From Onchocerca volvulus (lineage: Eukaryota > Nematoda > Chromadorea > Rhabditida > Onchocercidae): a stretch of DNA of 64,000 nt. Numbering within the stretch: the stretch's first letter is position 1; every line of letters starts with the position of its first letter. Made by a program: the position numbers and the translations under genes. The notes under the pieces were generated by a model, which was given only the letters and a program-made list of their open reading frames with translations, ran no database searches and was not told the DNA's origin. Shown here piece by piece: positions 12,801 through 25,736 of this stretch. Where the stretch lies: contig HG738138.1 in assembly GCA_000499405.2 (NCBI GenBank), positions 25,275,960 to 25,339,959 of the forward strand, in the 5' to 3' direction.

Positions 12801-15800
12801 TTCAGCTATCAATTTTGATTTCACAGTAACTGGACATTACTGATATATTTTTATCTCACAAAATTCGATTTTCTTTGAATTTATTAACTAGCTACAAATC
12901 ATCGAAATGCTCATTTACAAGCTCTAAGTTAGCGAACGAATTTTTCTTACATGTTTCTTGAGAAAAGCTAAAAGGGTCTGCGACGATTGATGGTTGAAAT
13001 AAACAGAATAATGATGATCATTTTTAAAAATTATTCATGTCACAATTAGCTACATCTGGTGAACTAAACGATTATTTTCAGTGGTATGATGGATGAAGAA
13101 GGTGAACAGTTTGTTACATATTTCTTACCGTCTAAAGAAACTTTGGAAAAACGTTTGAAAGATGCGGAAGAGGGTCTTGAATTCGATTCTGATTATGTGT
13201 AAGTTGGAAATTTATGTGTTATAGGCAAAAAAAAATTTGTAACTCATCTAAAGAAGCACAAGTATATTTGAAAATATTGTTTTTTTGAGGGCTCATATAA
13301 ATTATTGTTTCATATTTCTTCTTTCAAAAAAGTGGATATATTACAAGTTATCGTCGAAGTCGTAGATTGCATTAGAGATTATAATGTTTTTGGTAATTTA
13401 AATCAAAGTTCCATAGGTAAATTTGATTGAAAATAATTCTTTAATGAAATTCATGTTCATAAATAACGTTATATTTTTGAGATATGAGTATCAGTCGGTT
13501 CGGGATTATAATTGGTTGGTAAGAAATAAATCAACAAAAGGATATGAGCAGGACAATTTCTTATTTACAATTCGTGATGGCGCGGTTTATTACAATGAAT
13601 TGGAAACAAAGGTTTCACTAAATCGACGGAAAACTAAACGAATACGGGTGAGATTTCGATTTGTACAAATATTTTGCAAAATCATTACATGAAAAAAAAA
13701 AAAAAAAAAAAAGAAAAAACAGAAAAATTAAGCTTCTTTTTATTGTTCATGTAGCTGATAATGAGATTATGACTTAAATTATTATCAAGACTGCTTGGTG
13801 CTATAAATTTCTTAATATTAGCAGTACAGCTTCATACGTTAATCTTCCGAAGAAGATTCATGTTATTCAGCCGTTAAATTGCAAATTGGTGTACTGTTTT
13901 TAATAGAATTATGTAATGAAAATTCGGTCCTAGTATTAGTTACCTGAAAATGATAAGCGAAAATGTAATGTTTTCCCTAGCAGACTTAAACGATAACGTT
14001 CGCACACAATTACCCCAGTGGTTTTTAAGCACTACTGATTTTGCCGAAGTTGCTCAAGCGGTTGCAAAATTTAAAAAATTGGCCAGAAAAAGTCAAAATA
14101 ATGCAAGAAAGTTGGAAAACATTTTGCTTATCTCAGTTATTAATTAGACAGTTAATAATTCGGCCAATGTTTTCTTGGCTTATTTGAAACTTTTATAGTT
14201 ATTTGTGTTGTTTGTCGACAATAAAGTTTTCTTACTTTTACTGAGATTATTAGGACCGTCAAAGAGATTTATTTATGGAAGAGTTGAAAAGAGAAGGAAA
14301 ATATTGTATGGTGTGATGGAAATATTATCGAAGAATTTCATTTTAATTTGTCGTTTTTTATTGCCCTTCAACTAGTTTTCTTAATTCACATTTCAGCAAG
14401 AAACAAAGCTGATGGTACGAAATCGTGCATATGACGATAATGAACTGACTGCACAGGTAAAGCAACTAATTCAGTCTTTTTTTAAAACTTTTCAAACTTT
14501 TAATTTCAAAAAAATAAATTGTTAGGTAAGATATATCATTAGCTTCATCTATAATCTAGATTCCCTGCCGAAAAGAACAACTATTCAGAATATAAAGGCT
14601 GAATTTTAAATATGTAGTAAAAGTATTAGATTGAAAAATAATGCAAAACAGAAAATTTAGACATGATTTTATTCGGATCAGTCATATATTTCTTTGAACA
14701 TTAAATTTCAATTTTTTGTTGGATAGTAAAGGAATGTTGTGAAATAGTTGACGTTTCTATTTAATTAATTTTAGCAAGAACGGTTAAACAACTTATTACA
14801 TCCATACGATGAAAAAGATGATGAAGGTAATTTTTTGTTCCATTTTTTGCTTTCTAATTTTTATTTCTATATCACTATATACATTAATCATTTTAATCTT
14901 CACATATATTTTATTATATATTAGTATTTATTCAATGCTTACTTATATTTGATTATGTTTTGCACATTATTTCAAACTTCTTATCATTCATATTGCGCCT
15001 AGATTTGCCTTTCTTTTTATTTACAGTCCCTTAAAATCGAGGTTATATTCCTTGCAGCTATTAATTATTATATCTTTAAATCTTCTGAAGCCATTTTATT
15101 TATCATTTGATAGTTTATTACAATTCAAAACAGTTGATTGTTTGCACATATGTGGTTTGCATGCATAAAGTTGCAAGCAAATCTGCAAGAGCAAATGCCA
15201 TACAATAGTACAAATATAACATTGTTATAATTCTTTATATATATTTATATCATATATTTTATTTATAATAGTACGGTATTTGTTCTAAGAAATAACTAAA
15301 CGAATTAAGTGCACAAGTTCAGTATTTTCAAGCTAGTTTGTTGTTTGCTAAGAAAATCTAAATATATTTTCGACTGATTGCATTTACTGTTAAAAGATCA
15401 ACTAAAACTGGGGCAATAATCTTTGTAAACATTTGCGTACTGAAGCTATTTTGAAGGTATTTACGCAAAATAAGTGATTGTGTACTATTTGATTAGCATT
15501 ACTGTAAACACTATAGAATAATTTGCAACAATTTCTAAAAATAACTTGAATATCTGAAAAAACAAATAAAGAAGTTTACTTACACCTGGAATAATTGATC
15601 TTTAAGTTAATGGAATGCTTTGATTGAAACCGCAATCAAAGAAATCGGAAAATTGAAAAATACCGTAGGAGTTTATCATATTTTAAATTAATAGGGCAAT
15701 TCTGATGTAAAAGTTTAAAAATAATTTCTTATGTTTTCTTGCAAGTTTATTAATTTGCGATATTGATATTAATTAGGTATACTGTAGAGAAAAGATCTAA

Positions 15801-15836
15801 TAGATATTTTATAGATCCATGATCATTCTCAATTTT

Positions 15837-15876
<40 letters not shown>

Positions 15877-16862
15877 CATTAATATTGTCATAGTGTGCGA
15901 TAATTTTTATTTTACTATTAAAATGAAAATAAATTAAAATATTACCAAAGGAAGTTCGATATTTAATATTTTGAAAAGAATATTTCTAGGATTTCAACAA
16001 TCATTCAACAATGGTACCTAATATCGTAACTAAAATAATTCCCCCCCCCCGCTCCCCACTCACCCCTCTCTTCCTTCGACCCCCTTTTTGCTTGTAAATT
16101 TTCGAATAATTCATTTCTGTGCCAATATTACTACCATCATTGCAAATTACGATATAATTTGTTTATTTGTTTGACTAACGAAGATTATTTGCTTGCTTAT
16201 ATTCTGCTTTTGTCTATTCAAATCATTCATATTGAAAATTCTCACTATCCTATATCAACGTATTATTGAACATAATTGAAAATATTATAAAATGAGAATG
16301 CATGCTGCGAAATACGACGAATACATGCTGTGAACTAAGCAGAATAATTTTAATAAATTCACAAAGCGAGAATAATGGAAAATGATTTGAGTTGAAAGAG
16401 TTGAAAGAGATTTCGTTCATGAATTATTTCATATAATTTTAGCAACAAAATTCTATTTTAAATTTGTATTATTTTCAAAATCTTTGAAAGCTTTATATAT
16501 GCTCTAATAGACTAACTAAATTTGTTAATAATTAAATATTTTTGCACTTTTTGCAGTTTGAATTAAGATTAAAGATGAAACATTTCTATTTTGTTCCATT
16601 CTTATTATAATTTATTCCATTATTATTATTACTATTATTATTATTATTACTATTATTAGAAATGAGATTTAGGAATAGAAGAAGGCTGTAATAGAAGAAG
16701 AGAGAATTTTTGCTTAAATATCGTTTGAAATATGAAAAGGATAGAATAAATTGATGAATTCCTTTAAATTTCGATTGTCTATTTTATTTATTCAGTAAAC
16801 ATAATAATATGCCGTATGCGTGACATCTGCTAATTGTTCTTGAAGTTTTACTTTTACCCAAA

Positions 16863-16918
<56 letters not shown>

Positions 16919-18275
16919 AATTATTAATTATTAATTATTAATTATTAATTATTAATTATTAATTATTAATTATTAATTATTAATTATTAATTATTAATTA
17001 TTAATTATTAATTATTAATTATTAATTAAATTATTAATTATTAATTATTAATTATTATTCCATTTGAAATATATATAAAATATATTGGAGGAGAAGATAA
17101 GATAGTAAAGAAAAAATGAGATAAAAATTGTTGAAAAGAAAGATGAGTAAAAAGATCCGATTGATTATCTTTTTCCGATCTTTTTGATCTGATAAAAATC
17201 TGACATATTGATATTTGTTTATGTAAATTAGATGTAAACATATATGTTAGTTATCCATTGGATTAATGGATAATTTATTTTATATTTTTATGCTTATTAT
17301 TTTATTTTGTTTATTTATTTTATTTCATTTTGCTATTTTTACTTTTTTTTTTATTTTATTTATATTCTTCATTATCATTAGATTAATGATAAATGCATGG
17401 AGAATATCGTGATAACATGGTGAATTTCAAGCATTGAAAATTTTTAAAAATTTTTATATTCTTAATCAATAGATATTTTTATTTTTATACGTATTTTTAT
17501 AACTTTTATGATAATTTATACGTTTTTATATTTTTATACTTATTTATATTATTTTGTTTATTTTTTTTAATATTTTTATACTTAGCGTTTTATTTTGTTT
17601 TATTTTACTCATTTATATCTTATTTCTTATTTATTTATGTTTTTATACTTATTAATATGATAATAAATTATATGTTTACATTTAATTAATTTATAATTCA
17701 CGGATCCATATGCAATATTTTTCAAATTATTAATAATTAAAATGAAATTTGAAATATGAAATATGTGTTTGAGATATATGTGCAACTTTATTTGTTATTG
17801 TTTTTAAAATTAAAAAAGTTTCAATTAATTAAAATTTTAAGTAAATTTGTTTTCAAGGATCTGAGCAAGGTTCAAGTGAAGGAAGTGAACGAAGTCATGA
17901 GGAAGAAGCAGCGAAGAAAGATGATGATAAAAATGAATCAGATGATGAAGTATCAAGAGGTTATATCTTTTTTTTTTTTTTAATTTATCATTTTTTAGAT
18001 TTGATTTAAAAGGATTGCATTTGGCAAATATAATATTTGATCTTTTCGTTGTTGAAATTGAGGCAACGTTGACACAGCTGCACAGACATTAAATCTGATT
18101 ACTATCTATTTGCATGAAACAAGCTACGTTAAAATAAATAGTTTTAGTGATTTTTGATTTTTCATTAATTATAATGGATTTTCAGATTTGAAAGTTAATA
18201 ATGTAAGTAGCGGTGAAGAGGAAAAGGAAAAAGATTCAACATCAGAAGATACGGAAAGCGATAATAATAATGATA

Positions 18276-18308
<33 letters not shown>

Positions 18309-18389
18309 GCGGTGATATGCATAATAACAATGTACATGGAAATGATGATAACGATAATGATAATAATGATGATGATGATGATAATAATA

Positions 18390-18457
<68 letters not shown>

Positions 18458-18553
18458 GCTTTTGGGAAAAGTGATTCTAGTAGTGGAGATGATGGTGAGG
18501 TTGATAATGATGGTGAAGAGAATGATGATGATGATGATGATGATAATGATTAG
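9896..18553 (+). CDS. pafo-1: PAF1, RNA polymerase II-associated factor 1, 14 exons, 540 aa
   Basis: Exons: 9896-9981, 10454-10552, 10935-11067, 11412-11473, 11552-11654, 11996-12088, 12240-12320, 12586-12686, 13082-13198, 13482-13647, 14397-14456, 14775-14826, 17858-17959 and 18186-18553. Phases all agree and give 540 residues (human PAF1 is 531). PAF1 is the scaffold of PAF1C, which travels with elongating Pol II and promotes histone H2B ubiquitination and H3K4/K36 methylation. Family hallmarks in order: [20 protein letters not shown], the [11 protein letters not shown] and DLINPETY block, [35 protein letters not shown] with [23 protein letters not shown], and the [10 protein letters not shown] block. 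The C-terminal third is acidic, Glu/Ser-rich then Asp/Asn. The first donor (AT|GTTCGT) is weak but is the only one seen that keeps frame. The start sits right after a TTTACAG acceptor, either cis-spliced to the 9224-9463 exon or spliced-leader trans-spliced. Confidence 0.95.
10068..10307 (-). mobile_element. Non-autonomous Helitron in PAF1 intron
   Basis: On the minus strand the element begins TCTTTATAAATAAAAATG just after a host A (10308) and ends CTAG just before a host T (10067). A 3' hairpin GCCAC-GCGAAGA-GTGGC lies about 9 nt before the CTAG end. This 5'-TC ... hairpin ... CTRR-3' structure inserted between A and T is the canonical Helitron signature. It is about 240 bp, has no coding capacity, and must have been moved by proteins supplied elsewhere. 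A nearly inverted copy of the 5' end sits at 10110-10144, so the two ends can also pair as 34 bp inverted repeats. It lies in the 472 bp intron between PAF1 exons 1 and 2. A diverged relative is at 20809-21012. Confidence 0.8.
13950..14147 (+). other. Unexplained 65-codon ORF inside a PAF1 intron
   Basis: The intron between PAF1 exons at 13647 and 14397 holds an ORF whose middle (about 13980-14120) is clearly less A+T-rich than the flanking intron and encodes a mixed, charged peptide ([16 protein letters not shown], then [17 protein letters not shown]). It is not a PAF1 sequence: the flanking exons join in frame without it. A CTAGCAG acceptor-like site lies just before it. It could be an alternative exon, or a fragment of transferred DNA (in filarial nematodes, Wolbachia DNA in introns is known), or chance. 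I do not recognise the peptide. Confidence 0.3.
15840..15873. repeat. Homopolymer T run, about 34 nt
   Basis: An almost uninterrupted T run in the long PAF1 intron. Length is likely to vary and to be unreliable in assembly. Confidence 0.9.
16041..16086. repeat. C-rich tract (possible i-motif/G-quadruplex on the minus strand)
   Basis: Ten consecutive C, then further runs of CCCC, CCCC and CCCCC within 45 bp. It is striking in such A+T-rich DNA. Read on the minus strand it offers four G runs, and this strand is the template strand of PAF1. Confidence 0.85.
16863..17056. repeat. Compound (TTA)n-(TTAATTA)n array
   Basis: About 17 TTA units pass directly into about 20 copies of the heptamer TTAATTA, with one small disruption near 17028. 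The same compound motif appears again at 48654-48712. Confidence 0.95.
18266..18470 (+). repeat. In-frame GAT repeat encoding the PAF1 poly-Asp tail
   Basis: GAT/GATAAT trinucleotides in the last PAF1 exon encode long Asp runs broken by Asn, the longest about 21 Asp. Almost every codon is GAT, with little use of GAC, so this is a microsatellite expansion within the acidic tail that PAF1 proteins normally have. Length polymorphism is expected. Confidence 0.95.
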
Positions 18554-18718
18554 ATTTATTACTAACTAGGTGTTAAGAGATTTTGATATTTTATTGGATT
18601 TATTAGAATCTTTGAGAATTAGTGGTCAATGTGAGAAATTGAGGATTATGATTGTTTCTTTCTGTTAAGTTTCATCTTATGCGGTTTTTTTTTTCCTTTG
18701 AATTTGAAAATTATTTAC

Positions 18719-18724
18719 AATAAA
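18719..18724 (+). terminator. Polyadenylation signal AATAAA of PAF1
   Basis: Canonical AATAAA lies about 165 nt after the PAF1 TAG stop (18551-18553). It is the first good signal downstream, so the 3' UTR is probably about 185 nt. Confidence 0.65.
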
Positions 18725-18744
18725 AACAAACTTTTAATTCGTTA

Positions 18745-20808
18745 CTGAAAGATTTTGGCATTTGGACTTTTAAGATGATTGTTGCTACAAAAAACTTATT
18801 TCCAGAAGAAGCTATTATAGAATTTCATTTCCAATTTTTAAATGAATAAACAGATTTAAAATTTAGCGTAATTTGGATTTTAGGCCGTTATCAAAATTGA
18901 TTTTTGCATTTACTATTTGTTTTCAAAATGCAAAATTTGTTTTCTATTCGTTTCCGCATGAATGTCTATTCAATTTTTAAATGTATCAGCGGATTTAAAA
19001 CTTTAGCTTAATTTGAACTTCGAACCACTTATCAAAATTGATTTCTGCAAATACTTGTTTGTTTTCAAAATACGATGTTTGTTTTGCATTCATTTTTTTA
19101 TAAGTTATTATTTTATAAGTTTTATTCATTTGAAAATTTTGCATCATTTAAAAATCATTTCAAATTTGTGGACATTTCGAAATTCTTGTTTTTATTTAAA
19201 TTTAACTTTGTCAATAAAAGATTTGAAAATCTTGCTGATTGCTCAACACTGACAAATCTTAAGCAAATAATTTGTAGTATTCAAAACATTGTGTGTGATT
19301 CATTAGCTAATGCAATCCTGCATCATCTGCCAAAACTTATGAAATGCAGAAGATTTGCGAACTTTTAGCGAAACTATGTTGATGCTTGGATTTTCCTTTT
19401 CATCATTTTGAAAAGTTTTATTAAAATTTTTAAATCGACGTTAATCCTATCATATTGCGTTTAACAACAGCTGAATGGATTTTCAATATCAATCAACATA
19501 AATTTATCAATATTAGTAAATACGAATCATAATCGAAAATTATAGTTTGTAAATATTATTAATGATATTATTTATATATGCTATAATTTTTATTTAATTC
19601 TTTCTATCTATTTTTATATAAAATCGATCTGAAAAAAAGAGTTTGTTTATCGGGAAATGAACTTTGTCATTTCTAAATTCTCATTTTCTTGATAAAGATG
19701 AAATTGGAAAATAAATTTGAAATCGAAAATTGGACCTTTCATTACTAAATTCCAATTTATCATTATACTAAGCATAACAATATTTTTTAAATGCTTGTCT
19801 TTCTAATTTATCGCCCATTTCAACGAATTTATTAAATGTAAATTAATCTATCTCTCCCTATATCAACCTTGTACAAATCTTAAATTTCTCCTACTGATTT
19901 CGAATTTATCACAATCAGTATAACTGATAATACGAAATTAGTGTAATCAATATATCATTTGCTTGTGTTTGTTAATAATGTCACAAACTCTTCCTGGAAA
20001 AATTATTACTTTTCTATAAATCATTAATTTCTAAACAAGTTAAATAAGTTTTAATTAGAACAAATAAAAAGAAGTTATAACTTATATCTATACTAAATAT
20101 TCGCATCCTTATTTAGATCGAAATAAAAAAATTAATTGAATTAATAGCATCTAATCATTATCTTTATTTTTAAATATCTTTATGAGTAATTAGATATTTT
20201 TCCACGCTGATAATGATTGTGAAGTATTTTTAAATTCAAGTAGCATTATTTAGTTCAATCATAAATGATATAAATTAATTATTCTCATAATTAATTGAAA
20301 AAATTTCTTGCAATAATAAAAATTAATTATTAACGTAGTTGCAATAGAAATAATAAACAAATAATAATAGTAATTGTTTGCGAAATATATTATTAATTCA
20401 TTTTTATTATACAATTGAATTTTGTAGCAAAAAAATTCAGTTTTATGAATTTGAGTCCGAGAAATTAAGTATAATTTGAAGATAATTTGAATATTTCTCA
20501 TTATATCACTATTCTTTCCATCAATAAATTTACTTATTTGTTTTATTTACCTTTATATTATTTCTTTTTATTTATTAACCTCTATATTATCTTATTTAGC
20601 TTTCATTTATTTATTAATTTTGTAGATTTATTTACTATTCTTTTTATATCAACTCTATTCAGAATTGAATAACATTGTCATTAGATTATATCATTAGGTA
20701 AGAAGAAAGTTTCATGAAATATTAATTTTTGTTCAAATTTTTCCCAAATTTCCACCAATTATTTAATTTCATTTTTCATCGTACAATATTAAATCGATGA
20801 TATGATTA
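18745..20808. other. Non-coding A+T-rich region after PAF1
   Basis: No gene found. Related blocks recur between about 18835 and 19080 (GATTTAAAA-TTTAGC-TAATTTG followed by TATCAAAATTGATTT), spaced about 160-170 bp, so this is a local duplication. The overlapping frames at 19013-19368 are Phe/Leu/Lys-rich translations of this DNA and I do not regard them as genes. Confidence 0.6.
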
Positions 20809-21012
20809 TCTATATAAATAAAAAAATGTAAATGATCACTGTTCATTTTTACCTATTATTTCAAGTTCTCATTAAGTAATTCGAAATTTTCATGCAACGT
20901 TGCATTCGAATAGGCGCGTATTTTTATGTAGGTATACCCAAGAAGTGAGCAGAAATTTTTTATCTATAGATATTAGCTGGACCGGCGATGGTAAAACGTG
21001 ACCGGGTTGGTA
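20809..21012 (+). mobile_element. Degraded Helitron relic related to the intronic copy
   Basis: It begins TCTATATAAATAAAA after an A (20808) and continues through CATTTCAAG/ATTTCAAGTTCTCAT and GCAACGTTGCATTCGAATAG blocks that match the PAF1-intron element (10307-10068 on its minus strand). The 3' part (AGCTGGACCGGC ... GTGACCGGGTTGG) aligns loosely with the hairpin and CTAG end of that copy but the CTRR terminus is lost. Opposite orientation to the first copy. Confidence 0.65.
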
Positions 21013-21013
21013 T

Positions 21014-21336
21014 TAAAAAAAAAAATTATATTCAATTAATGGATTACATATTTCATGTTAATCGTTTTTAATAACAAATTTTTTCTTTCAAATTCTTTCA
21101 AAAATTTCCGCCAATTATTTAATTTTATTTTTGTTGACATAATATTGGATCAAAATGATTTGGAGGACAATAAATGATAGGGGTGAATGGATAAAATGAT
21201 AGGTATATATATAGATTTGTATACCTGACCAAATGATGCATATATAACGCCTGAATTGAAATAACAACAATAATGCAATTATTTCCTACTTATAAGTTTA
21301 TGTCTGTCAAATATGTGTGTGTATATGTATGTGTAT

Positions 21337-21407
<71 letters not shown>

Positions 21408-22439
21408 TGTGTGTGTGCGTGTATGTGTGTGTGTGTGTGTGTGTTCATTCGTCATTTTGTCAACCTATCCGTCGATCTGCTTATTTTGTCCAGAATACTC
21501 TCTATTATTTAACCTTCAAAATTTGAGGTTATTGACCAAATAATTGCTAGAAAATTTTTTACTTTATTTTATATTATTTCAAAATGAGATAATGATTTAT
21601 GATATGATTAATAATATATGATTAATTATTTCAAAATGATATGAAATAATTTGTGATATGATTAATTCTAATGATAATTTGATTTAATTAATGATATAAT
21701 TAATTATTTCAGAATGATATGATAATTTTATCATTTATAACAGATCCCATGGATAAATTTTTCATTATTTAAATAAGTCTCTTAGCAATAAATGATAGAT
21801 AAATTAATTATTTAGAATTTATCCAGCTCTCTAATATTTAATCATCAAAATATGTGATTATTGAAAAAATAATTAGCAGAAAATTTTATTATTATATATT
21901 TCCATTTTTTTTTTTTTCAAAACGATATGATAAATTTTATTTAAACATGAATTTGATATTCAATATGAAATATGTTAACAAATGAATAAATGAATTAATG
22001 ACTTTTTTTTTCCTCTTTTTCCTTTTAGTTATTCAGCATTCTTTTCTGGAATATATTATGCAAAAGGTAAAAAGCCAATTGTAGTTTTTCATAATTTTTA
22101 CTTATAATAGATCCCATATTCATTAAAAAAAAAAAAATAAACATGATTTTGGTAAATTCGTTTATCATCTATTTTTTTCATCATTTTGTCATAACCCTTG
22201 CTTGTGTTATTTTTATTTTTAATAATTATCAATCTAGTTTGGATCAATATGATGAATAAAAAAAAAATTACCAAAAATAGATTAAAAAATTAGTAATTTT
22301 TCTTTCTATTTTTCTTGTCAGTTATCCGATATTTTTTTTCCGAAATATTATGCAAAAGATAAAAAAAATTAATTGCAGTAGTTTTACACCATATTTGTCA
22401 TTTCTGAAACTTCTTTCTTTTGATCTTTGCGTGAAACTG

Positions 22440-22471
<32 letters not shown>

Positions 22472-25045
22472 GAAGTGAAATTGTCATTTACGACTGAGTT
22501 CAATACCAGAAATAGATCATTTTACGATTTGTTTGTAACAAATTTACGATAAAATACGATTTTTGTGATTTATGAAGTTTGTAAATTCAAAAAGTGGATG
22601 GAATTTCTCATTTATTAATTACTTTAATCATCATCTAAATTGCAATTTGATTAATTTATAAATAGCTAAAGTTTTGTAAATTTCGAACAATTAATTAATT
22701 AGAGTAAGTGAACGAGATATGTGTTACAGTTGTAAATATGATCAAATTAAAATATACTTTATTTAAATTTTAAATATAACACTGTATGATCTTGTAATCC
22801 CTATTTGATCTTTCTAATTGCTTAATTTCATTATCATAAATTTTTAAAACGAATTCTCATAAAAACTTTTAATTCAATCATTTCTTTTTAAAAATTCATT
22901 TTTATTGTTGACAATTCTAGGAAATTTTTTCCGGAATAATCTTTTAAACTAATTTTATGCTTTTTAATTTCATTAAATTTGTTGGAAAAATTTACTAACA
23001 AATAATTGAACGCCGGAAAAATGACGCTCAATAAAATCAGTCCGACAATCAAATCGGCGAAATCAATTTTTTATTTATTTTTGTCAGTATAAATTTAATT
23101 TTAGCAAGAAAAAAAAGTAATTAGCAGGTTACTAAAAATTTTTAATGAATTTACTAAACGACGATGAGAATTGGAAGGATGTATCCGTAAAATTAATCCG
23201 GCAATCAAATTGAATAAATCAATTTTGATTTATTTGTTACAAAATGTGATTAAAAACTTTCTAACTTATTTTTGTAAAAAGAAAAAGGAATAATTAAGTG
23301 TTAATTAAAATTTGAAAGCAAATGTTAGCTGATCTTAATTAATCAATTAATCAAATGGATTCATTTGATGATTGCCATTGATATTCGAAATATTCTGATG
23401 TTGGACTTGATTAGAAAGACTTATCATTTATTGAAATATTTGATTTCCTTCCTTTATTTTAGTTTTATTTCAAAACTTATCAAAATTTTCATATTTTTTG
23501 AGCCTATTTTGGCTATTTAAAATTTGACAAATTTTCAAATTTTTTCATCTATTTTTAGAAGTTTTGAAACAAAATTAAAATACGGCCAGGAGGGCATTCT
23601 TATTTGAAAGTTTTTCAAATTCCCCAAAAATTTCTCCGTTTTCGTTAATTATTTCAAATTTTAGCAAAATTTTCAAATGTTTCCTCATTTTATTTTATTT
23701 ATTTAAGATTTCAGCAAATTTTCAAATTTCTTCGGATTTATTTTAGTTATTTCAAATTTAGCAAATTTTCAGTTTATATTTTTAAAAATTCAATCAAATG
23801 AATTAAAATTATTTAAGAAAATTGAATTAAATATTTCTCTTTGACTAAATATATTATTATAATCTATTATTTGCTAAACATCGAAAAAAAAAGAAAGAAA
23901 TTTTACATCAATAACAGAATATGTTTATTTTAATTACTTGAAATTTAGCACATTTTAATTTTAAATTTTAAAAATTCAATCAGATAAATTGCATTGTTTA
24001 AAAAAATTGGGTAAAATATTTCTCTTCGATTACTTAACAATTATTATTATCTGTTATTTGTTAAATAAAGAAAAAAAAAACGAATTTATGCCAATAATAA
24101 AATGAAAATAATAAAAAATTGCTTTTCTTCAATTTTAAATAACAACGACAACAAAATTACTTAAAAAAAAAAAAAAAGAAAAAAAAAGAAAATTTACTAC
24201 TCATATAATTTACTACTGACATTGCTATGTTAATAAAGAAAGTTTCAATAATTTGATTTTTTTTTTTTTCAATAATTACATTTTATTCGGTTAATAGAAG
24301 AAAATTAAGTAATCGAAAAAAGTTATCTGTGATAAAATTGATTTTATTAATTTTATTTTTATCCAAACTTGATTTAATGGTTTTATTTTTTTGATTTTTG
24401 ATGATTTTGATCATTTACTAATCATTTGCTAATTATTTTTGTTGGTATATTTTTTTAATCATTTGTTGATCATTGCTGATTATTTTTTTTTGTCGTTGTT
24501 AAATTTTTCCGTTAATTATCATTTTTTTTTTTTTTTTATTGCAGATTTAGCCTCCAATTATATTTGAAACTAATTTAAATTATACCAACATTATAAATCG
24601 GCTCAAATAAACTCAAAAATCTTTCTGTATTATATTTTTGCCGCGATTAATCAGTTTTTTCAAATATTTTTTTTTTATGGTGAATTATTAATTGATAACA
24701 AGTTTGATAATCCTGTAAAATGTATTTAATGTTGAAATTAGTTACGATGAAAATTACTATTAAATGTATATATGAAATATGATAATTAAAATATCGTTAA
24801 ATTAAATGAAGTTAATGATTAAATAGATGGATGAAGATTGAAATGAGTAATTAAATTTAATTAAATTTATCATTTAATCAATCATTTTTTATTAGTTGGT
24901 TGATTTATCCATCTAATCTATATATTTAGATATAAATAATTAAAATATGAAATCAAAGATCTTTGAAAATATCAAATTGGGACATTGATTTTTCTCATTT
25001 CAAATTCATGAGTCAACGGATAAAAGCAAACTCAAACAGAGTTAG
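21014..25045. other. Non-coding region with local duplications
   Basis: No gene recognised. Visible local duplications: ATGATATGATTAATTATTTC-type blocks at 21580-21740; a TTATTCAGCATTC...TATTATGCAAAAGGTAAAAA block at about 22030 repeated at about 22320; and AATCAGTCCGACAATCAAATC at about 23035 repeated as AATTAATCCGGCAATCAAATT at about 23192. Long T runs near 22446-22471 and 24524-24538. Confidence 0.6.
21314..21444. repeat. (TG)n dinucleotide microsatellite
   Basis: About 130 bp of TG repeat with ATG and GCG interruptions. Its alternating purine-pyrimidine run can adopt Z-DNA. Three overlapping frames through it translate as Cys/Val repeats and are not genes. Confidence 0.97.
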
Positions 25046-25125
25046 TTGATCATTTCATTTCGTTTATCCAATTTGAGCAAATATGTCGGGATGTTGATCG
25101 GTAAATATTACGCGCCATTAATTTA

Positions 25126-25200
25126 TTTATCATCGTTATTATCATCATTATTATCATCATTATTATCACTATCATCATCATCATTATCAATTTCATTCAA
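25126..25200. repeat. Degenerate ATC/ATT trinucleotide run
   Basis: Repeated TCATCATTATTATC blocks. They create the Ser/Leu-rich part of a 171-codon open frame at 25046-25561, which I do not accept as a gene. Confidence 0.8.
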
Positions 25201-25736
25201 ATACCCATTTTTACGATCAAATTTTGAATATCTTTTCAACAAATCTATTTATCAATCGATGCTCTTTTTTGCCGTTACTATGGCTTTTTCTTTTTCTTCT
25301 TCTCCTTCTTCTTCTTCTTCCGATAAAACAAAGAATAAATTTATCATTTTACGAAATGTCGCCAATTCGATCGAAATGGATAGATGGAAGTTTTGCAAAA
25401 ATATTTGGCGGGAATTTTCACAATTTGATGACATCAAAAAGTTTCACAAAATTTCAAACGAATTAAAAATTTCAACCATTTTCACAATCAATTTTTTTCC
25501 ATATTTCATTTCATCCTTTCTCGCAAAATGTCGAATGACAACTGTCGAAATTCGAAATTAACTATTATTTAATCGACCAGCTGAGCAGAGAGCATCCATT
25601 ATCCCATTTTTATATATGTGTATATATATATGTATATATATATATATTTCCTTTTGTGTAAATTTATTTCAACTATTTGATACTTTTTTTTTTTTTGATC
25701 AATTTCAATTTACCTATTTGAAATTATTCGTACCGT

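Larger units (their letters stand above)
14827..17857 (+). other. 3 kb repeat-rich PAF1 intron
   Basis: This is the longest PAF1 intron (others are about 80-750 bp), and joins ...GAT GAT GAA G to GA TCT GAG in frame. It contains a T run of about 34 (15840-15873), a C-rich tract (16041-16086), TTA/TAC trinucleotides near 16620-16660, and a long TTA then TTAATTA array (16863-17056). No gene seen inside; the minus-strand frame at 17041-17241 looks non-coding. Confidence 0.8.

Noticed and set aside
18213..18569. 118-codon Met-rich ORF overlapping the last PAF1 exon
   Set aside because: It is the +1 frame of the GAT repeat; the PAF1 frame continues from spliced upstream exons.
21273..21543. Three overlapping Cys/Val-repeat ORFs
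   Set aside because: Translations of a (TG)n microsatellite.
25046..25561. 171-codon plus-strand ORF, the longest open frame in the gene-free region
   Set aside because: Its length depends on ATC/TTC trinucleotide runs (Leu/Ser repeats), overlapping frames on both strands are open too, and no domain is recognisable.
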